Origin: Aphelenchoides besseyi
Lineage: Eukaryota > Nematoda > Chromadorea > Rhabditida > Aphelenchoididae
Length of the DNA stretch: 64,000 nt
Assembly (NCBI GenBank): GCA_024699855.1
Contig: JAMPIQ010000003.1
Location: 8,184,001 to 8,248,000, forward strand
Reading direction: 5' to 3'
Position numbers and translations under genes: made by a program. The first letter of the stretch is position 1. Every line of letters starts with the position of its first letter. Of this stretch, positions 56,908 to 64,000 are shown in pieces. The notes beneath the pieces were generated by a model. It ran no database searches. It worked only from the letters and a program-made list of their open reading frames with translations, and was not told the origin of the DNA.

Positions 56908-59003
56908 ATGTCCAGTGAAAAGGAAGCGGAGTCGAAAATAAACGGCAACTTCAACGAAGAAGTTTTCGATTCAAAGAAAAAGAAATCGACAGACATCAAG
57001 AACTCGGTGGAATCAACGGCCAATGAATTGGATATCACACCAAAAGTAAGTCCACTTCTTCTGTATATTAATCGTCTTCGTGTGTTCAGGGACTTCCGAA
57101 TTTAGGTTGGTTAGTTCGATTGTTACACGAAAATCAGAGTTTACAGGAAACACCTGCTTCTTCAACTCCTGTCTTCAATGCATTCTAAGCACACATCAGC
57201 TGCGTTGTTTTCTGGATTCTGTTGGCAGAACAGAAACACTGAAATTGGATCACGACTGTTCGGTGATTGTTTGCGATCAGAAAGTGGAATTGAAAGCCGA
57301 GAGTTTCGAGTTGGAGTCCGCACGAACACCGTTCACCGATGTTCTAAGGAATTTCGTCTGTGAATTTCATTGCGGAAGATCGCCAAATCCTCGACCTGTT
57401 TTCGATCAAATAACTCGACGGTAAGTGTGATACTTTCTTCTTTTTTGAACTGTTTTAGAACACCGAGATTCCGCGGATATCAACAGCAAGACGCTCACGA
57501 GCTGTTTTTGTATCTGTTAGATGGACTGCGGAATGAGGAGTTGAATCGATTCAAGAAGGCGATTTCCAATCGTCTGGATTACGACGACAAATCTAAGAAC
57601 GCGAATCGTACGCTTCAGGGTGAGCTTCGAAGTTTTATTCAATGCCCTTCTTCGTCTTTGCAGCGTACTTAAGGTGTGTTGGTCGAACGACTTTGGATCG
57701 AGTTTTTGCCGGAACGCTGCTTCAACGAATCGAATGTTGCGATTGCTCTCATGTGTCGACGTGTTTCGAACCGTTTCTGGATCTTTCGCTGCCTATCTCC
57801 AAGAACCATTCAAATTATGTGCCAACGAATAAGAAGAATGGATTGAGTCGGGCTCAACAGAAGAAAGCGAAGAAAGCGAAAAAAGTGAGTGTTTCCAAAG
57901 TTCAGAATTCACTTGAAAGCTGCAGAAGAATCAGAAGGGCAAAGGACGGAAACAGAAATCGGAGCCACTTGAGGAATCGAAAGAAAACGGAGTTTGCAAT
58001 GGCGATGTTAATGAGCAAGAGAACATTTCGACCACCACGGAGTTGTTATCCGAATTGGATGTTCAAGAGAAAGAATCGAATTCTGTTTCTGATGAAGGTA
58101 TTTGAGACTTTGAAGTTTCGTAATTTGTATTGATTTTCAGGTGAAATCGCGGACGTTGAAGACGATGAACCGCTTCCGTATCGTAACTTTTCGCGCGTTC
58201 TTTCGGTCACAATCGCCGATCAATCGGACAGCGGGATCTCGTCGGCGTTGAATCGATTCACAAGCGAAGAGACGTTGAGTGCATCAAACGCCTATAAATG
58301 TGAGAAATGTTGTGCACCAGTGAACAAGAAGGAAAACGGTGGACGAAAGAAGACGGTCGAAGCTAAGAAACGGTATCTGATTTACAATCCGCCTGCCGTT
58401 TTGTGTTTACATCTCAAACGGTTTGAACAAGTGAGTTTATTGGTTGTCATTGTAATACAATTTTATGTTTTAGCATCATCAGTTCAATCGAACGTACACT
58501 TCGAAAGTCAATGGTCGTGTGGAATTTCCGCTGGTTTTGGATTTGGCTCCGTATTGTGTGGAATCGATCGTGAGTTTTTTGAGTTTACTTCTCTTCTATT
58601 TGAAGACTTGCAGCGTGTGAGTAAAGGTCAAACGAGAGTCTTATACTCGTTGTATGGAGTTGTATGTCACAGTGGAAATATGTCAGGTGGACACTACATT
58701 GCATACGTACGATCAAGACAATCTCAAAGTCAACTCGACGTTTTCTTCAAACAAGCGAATCAAATTGATGCTTCGAACTTTGGAGACAACAACGAATTTG
58801 AACGGTTTTCCAAGTTCTTCAACAACGAATTGAACTCAACGACACTTCCACTTCCAACTGAGAAGCTAGCTCAAGAGTATTTGGACACAATTTCGTCGAA
58901 ATCCCGTTGGTTTTATTGTAGCGACTCAAACGTTTCACTTACAAAAGTAACTCAAGTTCTTTCGTCAGAGGCCTACATGCTATTCTACGAACGTGTTTTC
59001 TAA
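56908..59003 (+). CDS. Ubiquitin-specific protease, USP16/45-like
   Basis: Nine exons (56908-57045, 57090-57105, 57147-57420, 57459-57619, 57664-57884, 57926-58097, 58141-58430, 58474-58569, 58614-59003) join to 585 aa. The Cys box is GLPNLGNTCFFNSCLQ (about 47-62, catalytic Cys about 55). QQQDAHELF follows, then paired CxxC zinc ligands (CCDC and CEKC), LCLHLKRF, and the His box SGNMSGGHYIAYV. The end SEAYMLFYERV is typical. An acidic, Lys-rich insert splits the fold after PTNKKNG, as in USP16/USP45, which deubiquitinate histone H2A and other targets. The N-terminal zinc-finger UBP domain of the vertebrate proteins is absent, and only about 45 disordered residues precede the catalytic domain. 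Confidence 0.93.
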
Positions 59004-59457
59004 ACACCTTTGTTCTGTTTGTTATCCTGCGAGATGAACTGAAATCTCAAGGTGAATTTTGTTAAATTTTATTGTTACTGTTGTTCCCTTACCGAATAAA
59101 TAGTTTGACTTCTTTTCACGACATAAAGTAGAGTAATTGCCTACTAAGCTCGATGATACAATTTGAGTCCATTCCAAAGTTTTTCAAACAATACTGTCGT
59201 ATGAAAAGAATCGTTGGGTTAAACCAGCAAAAGAACATTAACATATTCGAGAAGTTGTTTTAAAGCGATAGCAATGTAAAGTTTAGATTCGATCTCTATC
59301 GAAACTTATCAACTACAATCTTGTTTCGAATACCGTATGCAAATCTTCTCGAGTCACAGAATTTGCATACGAAGCGTCGACTTCTGCAGGACTTTAACGC
59401 CGAGTTTGTCCACTCTTAGATATCAACTGTTGGTCCATTGACCGTCATTTCTCTGCG
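59004..59457. other. Intergenic
   Basis: Contains an AATAAA near 59095 for the USP gene and the kinase 5' flank. Confidence 0.5.
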
Positions 59458-61297
59458 ATGACGAACAACACCCAGGCGACCACGAGCAGCAATGCCGGAA
59501 TTGAACGCTGCGAAAAGCTTCCAACGAACTTGGAACGTGATTCGGCATATCACGGTTTCATAACTCAGTGTGTTCAAACATCATTTGATATCCTCAATTT
59601 TATATTTTCAGAACCATGGCCGAAACAAACGTACGAAAAGCGGGAGACTACGTGGTTTGGGGCGAAGAAAAAGAGAACGCTTTTGCGTTTCATTTGACCG
59701 TTCGTGTCGATGTCGAACGAGTGTGTTCGAGGTTTCCAACCAGATGACTAAATTCTTTTCAGGTCAAACATTACCGTTTGGTGTCGGCTATACGCGACGG
59801 GCAACTGAAATGGTCGATCGATGGAATGGTAAAACCGCCAGACCTGTGGTTTGTGGAGATTCCAGAGCTTTTGAAGTCGTTGAAGAAAACAGAGGGTATC
59901 TGCACTGCTAATGAGCAAATCCCGACGAAAATGACACGAGCAGCAAAACGACCGCACGATCTCATTCGCAATCGTAATATTCGCATCACGTCCAAACATC
60001 GAGTTGGTGAAGGAAATTTCTGTGTGATCACTGAAGGCCAATTGAATTGGGCGCCAGGAATTACACGTCAAGTTGCGATTAAAGCATTCAAGGAGTTAGC
60101 TTCAGATGCGGTAAAGCTTTCAATTCTGATTGGTAACTTTGCATTTTCAGACCTTCGACCAGATCATCAAAGAACAGAAAGATATGTTGAGGGAGATTCG
60201 CATCATGTCGACGCTCTCACACGTCAACGTCGTCAATTTCTATGGTATCGCGTGCGATCTTCCCCCAATTAAGGTAAGTCGAAAATACGATCACATATCT
60301 TGCTATTTAGATTGTGATGGAATTCTGTGGTGGTGGCAGTCTTTTGGACCACTTGAAAAAGCAGGGCGATCGAATCAGTGTTGGTGAACGTCTGCTGTAT
60401 AGCTTCGAAACTGCTCGTGGCATGTACTACCTGGAAACGAAGTCGATAATTCATCGAGACCTTGCTGCTCGCAATTGTCTGATCGCTACCGAAAGCACAA
60501 TCAAGATAGCCGACTTTGGTTTGAGTATCAGCTCTAAGGACATTGCCAACGAGGTCATTAGCCGTGATTTCCGTGTTCCAATTCGCCAAATGGCTCCGGA
60601 AACAATTGGACGTCATCCAATTTTTTCGCACAAATCCGACGTCTGGTCATATGGTATTCTGCTTTGGGAGGTGTTCAACAACGGCAAGAAGCCGTGGGAA
60701 GATCTGGAAGTGAAAGAGATTGTCAATAACATCAAGGAGCTCCGTCTGCCGAAGTTTTCAGGTAACGAAATGACGAGATCAAAATCAAACTCTTAGGAAT
60801 GACTCCAACACAAATTATTGCGCTTGTTGGCGACTGCTGGTATATGGAGCCATCGAAACGTGCGACTTTCGGCCAAATTACCGAAATCACGAGCAAACTC
60901 GTTCAAGATCCCAAGTTCAGTCTTCCACCGCCGTCCAAACGCACCTTGGTGAACAATAAAACCGTTCATCCACGAAGTGCTGACAACTTTACCGTCAATC
61001 TTCGCTCTCAATCTCCTCATCGACGAGGTGTCACTCATAGAGTAAGCAACCCAACTTCTTCTATTAATTCATCAATCTGCTTAGACAAAAACGCATGACG
61101 ACACTTCGGATGATCGACGCACAAAAACGAAGTACAAGACTCTCCAATCTCGCGGCCAATCGATCACAACTCATTCAAACTTCAGTCCGAAAGATTCTGT
61201 TGCCGACCATTCACGTCAACGCAAGGTGGAATTGGGTGAAGCAAAGAACGGAAAGAAGCCAAAAACTCTCGGTCAGTCCAATAAAACGTTGGACTAA
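59458..61297 (+). CDS. SH2-domain non-receptor tyrosine kinase (Fer/SPE-8-like)
   Basis: Seven exons (59458-59567, 59612-59720, 59763-60110, 60151-60273, 60311-60761, 60797-61041, 61085-61297) join to 532 aa. An SH2 domain starts at AYHGFITQ with NVRKAGDYVVW and VKHYRLVS. The kinase follows: VGEGNFC loop, VAIK, the catalytic loop HRDLAARN, DFGLS, APE, SDVWSYGILLWE and PSKRATF. The tail of about 100 residues is basic and disordered. Short SH2-kinases of the Fer/SPE-8 type are expanded in nematodes and many act in sperm activation. Two departures are the SH2 arginine position (VW for VR) and Cys in place of the last Gly-loop residue. Otherwise intact. Confidence 0.92.
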
Positions 61298-61849
61298 TAC
61301 TCGACAGTTAAAGTTCAGAAAATAAACGAATTGGTTGATCTTGTACAAAAAGATAATAGTCTTTCAAATTATGTAGAGAACTACCTTAGACTTGTTTTTG
61401 AACATAAGAATCTCAGACTGAACTCATAGTAATCATCGGAATTCAATTACTTGCAGCAGTTGATGTAAACGACGACGTTAAGAATCACATGCTTTGTGTA
61501 GCGTTTGATCTTCTTCTGTAGTTGAAATTGACTTTCAGGTGCTTGTTGACATGAAGAAATTTAATTACGACAAAACAATTCGAAATTATCTTGAACGCAC
61601 CAAATTTATCGTTCAAATGATCGTAGAGTTGAGATAAGCAAATGACGTGCTTTCTGATCAATTTTAATAACACGACGAATTCGATCAACAATCTAGGGCC
61701 AACTGAAAGTTCTGATAATAAGCAACGAACATTTGATCCTTGATTGTTAGTAACGAAGAACATTTGAATTCACAAATTGTATAAAAGAAGTCAACAGTTA
61801 GCTATTGGCATAAACAGAATCAACATTCTGATCACTTCATTTGTGAAAG
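61298..61849. other. Intergenic
   Basis: No gene supported. Confidence 0.45.
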
Positions 61850-62945
61850 ATGTTCTCTCGTCTTTTAATCTTTACATTAATTATTGGGTTTACGGTTGGT
61901 GTAGTTGTAAAAACTCCAATTACACGGAAAGAATCGTTGGATGCTAAGTTGGTTCGTGAAAGTGAGTTCTAATTCCAAATTCTGTCTGAGATTGTCGTTT
62001 AGAACGTTATCATGAGCTTCGTGTTCTAAATCGTGTTCGTTTGGCAAAATCGATCAATCCATTTGTTTCTCGTTTTGATGTTGCTCGACAACCACTCTAC
62101 GATTACGCAGATCAAGAGTTCAATGTTCGAGTTAATATCGGTACTCCTGGACAAGAAATCGAAGTCATTCCGGACATGGGTTCCGCGAACACGTGGGTCA
62201 TTGACAAAACGTGCAACGGATCAGCGAGCTACCAGGACTGTCCGAATTATTGTTACACCAACAAGCAATGGTGTGCTCTCTTCTGCGAGGACTATTGTTG
62301 TGGAACGAATTCGACTCTTCGAACGCATCCAATTGCTTCTGGTGGTGATCCTTGTGCTGGACGAACACTTTTCGATTCGAGCGCTTCGTCGACATATCAA
62401 TCAACTGGCAAAGACTTTCAAATTGCTGGAGGAGTGGGCAATGTTTCTGGCATCGTTGGCCAAGACACATTTGTTGTTGGCGACCTTAAGAGCGGTTCAA
62501 CGATTTCAATTTTTGAAACAACTTTCGGTCAAGCGGATCGCCTTGGCGTCTCCTACTCCGCTTTTAAATTTAATGGTGTTCTTGGACTCGGTTTTCTGGC
62601 TGCATCGTCCGACGATACAGTCCCGGTCTTTCAACATGCTATCGATCAAGGAGTCCTGGACAAACCAGTTTTCTCAATTTGGTTGCAGAAGGGTGGTGTT
62701 CAAGCTCAAGACACAGTTGCTGGAGCGTTGACTTTTGGCGCCCAAGACACAGACTATTGCAGTTCGGACGTGACCTTCATTCCGTTGATCTCTAAAACCA
62801 TTTGGTGGATTAATATCGCGGCAATTGCAACAAACGACAAAAAGACTGAGGGTCAATATGTTGTAAGTCTACGGTCGACTTTTCAATTGAACGTTCTTTA
62901 GGCTATTGTATCACTTCCAACACCGTTCAATTTGGGAGTGCGTCC
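61850..62945 (+). CDS. Pepsin-like aspartyl protease, 3' end lost to an insertion
   Basis: Exon 61850-61961 encodes a signal peptide and propeptide. Exon 62003-62862 encodes the N-terminal lobe and the start of the C-terminal lobe: IGTPGQEIEVI, the first active-site loop DMGSANTWV, Cys-rich inserts, FNGVLGLGF and TVAGALTFG. A third exon begins at 62902. After about 40 bases it runs into the inverted repeat of a mobile element, and no second DTG loop was found before the window edge. The first catalytic motif reads DMG instead of DTG. Family members are secreted or lysosomal peptidases. It may be a truncated gene or may resume outside the window. Confidence 0.8.
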
Positions 62946-63656
62946 TAATTCATCCCCGCCGATTCATCCCCTCCCGATTCATCCCCGGTCCAATTCATCC
63001 CCCATAACTCTTCATCCCTTCTAAAAATCCCCCTCGATTTCTAACACAAACATTCTAGAGTGAAGGTAAAAAGAAGAAGGTCAATATGTAAAATTTATAG
63101 AATGCGCGAAAAGAGTGAAAGTTCTAAGAAAAAATCAATTTACTTCCACAGTCTCTCTAGCTCGAGTTTTGACGTCATTCAACACGATTCGACGTCCAAC
63201 TTCTCCTGGTGAACTGTCATGTCCCGAATGTGTTGGATACTCGTGAGCAACTTCACCATCCGGAACTTGAATCAAACCGGCGTTTGTACGAACTCGAGCA
63301 CGACATCCAGTTTTTTGAAACAACGAACATCGCCATGAAATGTATCCATCTTTCAACTCTCGATGTTTCCAAAACGTGTGACCATTGACGACGAGAATCT
63401 TCTGTTCACGACTTGACCGTAGCATAATAAGAAAATACGATTTGGATGACAATTGAACTAGTAGTAAGAAACACTGACGAAACAACAAGATCTGAGAAAA
63501 AAATGTTTGTGTGCTCGTAGTTTCTTTAAATGATTTCAAATTTGCGATCAAAAATTTTAGGGATGAAGAGTTATGGGGGATGAATTGGACCGGGGATGAA
63601 TCGGGAGGGGATGAATCGGCGGGGATGAATCGGCGGGGATGAATTGGGATCCTCCC
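62943..63656. mobile_element. MULE-like element with minisatellite inverted repeats
   Basis: Left arm (about 62943-63030) and right arm (about 63555-63656) are reverse complements. Both are built from ATTCATCCCC units (TTCATCCCCGCCG, TTCATCCCCTCCCG, TTCATCCCCGGTCC) and end at CATAACTCTTCATCCCT. The right arm has one extra unit. Inside is a minus-strand FLYWCH-type zinc-finger exon. Long inverted repeats with internal tandem units plus such a DNA-binding domain fit Mutator-like elements. The catalytic transposase is absent, and a 9-bp target duplication could not be seen. Confidence 0.65.
63135..63425 (-). CDS. FLYWCH/WRKY-GCM1-type zinc-finger protein fragment
   Basis: 96 aa from an ATG at 63425. 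The core VVNGHTFWKHRELKDG, then ISWRCS, CRARVRT and HEYPTHSGH gives the spacing of a FLYWCH zinc finger (W-x-C, C, H, H). Such domains bind DNA and are found in Mutator-type transposases and in host factors derived from them. The frame ends shortly after the finger, so the catalytic part is missing or lies in an unseen exon. It sits inside the inverted-repeat element. Confidence 0.65.
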   Translation of the reverse strand: MLRSSREQKILVVNGHTFWKHRELKDGYISWRCSLFQKTGCRARVRTNAGLIQVPDGEVAHEYPTHSGHDSSPGEVGRRIVLNDVKTRARETVEVN

Positions 63657-64000
63657 CTTGTGATCTGTCTCCTTGTTCTTATATTTGGTCATACGACAAG
63701 TGTTTTGTCGGTCATTCACAGTTTATAGCCTCAATGTGGGGTGTCTTCTTGTTTCTGTATAATAGACATCAAATTGCTCGCTACTACAAGTGAGATTATT
63801 GACAAGAAAGAAACGAATCGTCAGTTTCAGATCTGTAGCAGACGTTTACACTTTGGATCGATCTTTTAGTTTACGAGCCTTTCAGATTTCAGCTAAATTC
63901 ATTATTCCGTTTTCGATTTTTCATACCCTTAACTTTCTAATTACAACATTTGTAAACACATCCGCAATACTCACAATAATGAATCGGACCGTTGATGAGG
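63657..64000. other. Right-edge sequence, unassigned
   Basis: Nothing recognisable. Whether the aspartyl protease resumes here could not be shown. Confidence 0.4.

Noticed and set aside
1..64000. CRISPR arrays, prokaryotic operons, phage genes
   Set aside because: None present. Gene structure is eukaryotic throughout, with spliceosomal introns.

Overview
The window looks like a nematode nuclear genome. The evidence is two short major-sperm-protein-domain genes, a sperm-type SH2 tyrosine kinase, very short introns (mostly 35-50 nt), and two near-identical copies of what reads as a spliced-leader (SL) RNA gene. The 18S 3'-terminal helix carries paired substitutions like those seen in nematodes. 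The species cannot be named. An intact Mps1/TTK kinase is present, although Caenorhabditis elegans lacks one, so this is not a Caenorhabditis-like gene set.

Layout. 1-8 kb: a partial gene at the left edge (-), the spindle-checkpoint kinase Mps1/TTK (-), diphosphomevalonate decarboxylase (+), and several small weakly supported genes. 10.0-16.2 kb: one complete rDNA unit (18S, ITS1, 5.8S, ITS2, 28S) between single-copy genes, with two hairpins just downstream. 16.5-18.7 kb: a ZIP metal transporter, a tiny secreted peptide and a broken gene relic. 21.98-22.27 kb: a TA-flanked MITE. 22.76-36.17 kb: a cytochrome P450 gene split by two insertions, a 501-bp element with an 11-bp target duplication and a 10.8-kb BEL/Pao-type LTR retrotransposon with a 4-bp duplication. 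The retrotransposon carries an internal inversion and contains a Helitron plus an intact intron-bearing OB-fold (RPA-like) gene. 36.6-40.05 kb: a secreted TolB-like beta-propeller gene whose last exon is split by a fold-back mariner. 40.1-43.2 kb: small sperm-type genes and SL RNA copy 1. 43.6-44.9 kb: a secreted tandem basic-secretory-protein metalloprotease. 46.0-52.5 kb: a second Helitron. 54.3-61.3 kb: an SH2-domain protein, a secreted Leu-rich protein, SL RNA copy 2, a USP16/45-like deubiquitinase and an SH2-tyrosine kinase. 61.85-64 kb: an aspartyl protease interrupted by a MULE-like element carrying a FLYWCH zinc finger.

Working together. Several genes fit male germline or sperm biology (two MSP-domain proteins, the SPE-8-like SH2 kinase, possibly the secreted protease). 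The 22-40 kb block is a graveyard of nested mobile elements. All five 1-nt frameshifts seen in the Helitrons and the P450 lie in homopolymer runs, while the intact host genes have none. Exon coordinates were read by eye and may be off by a base or so.
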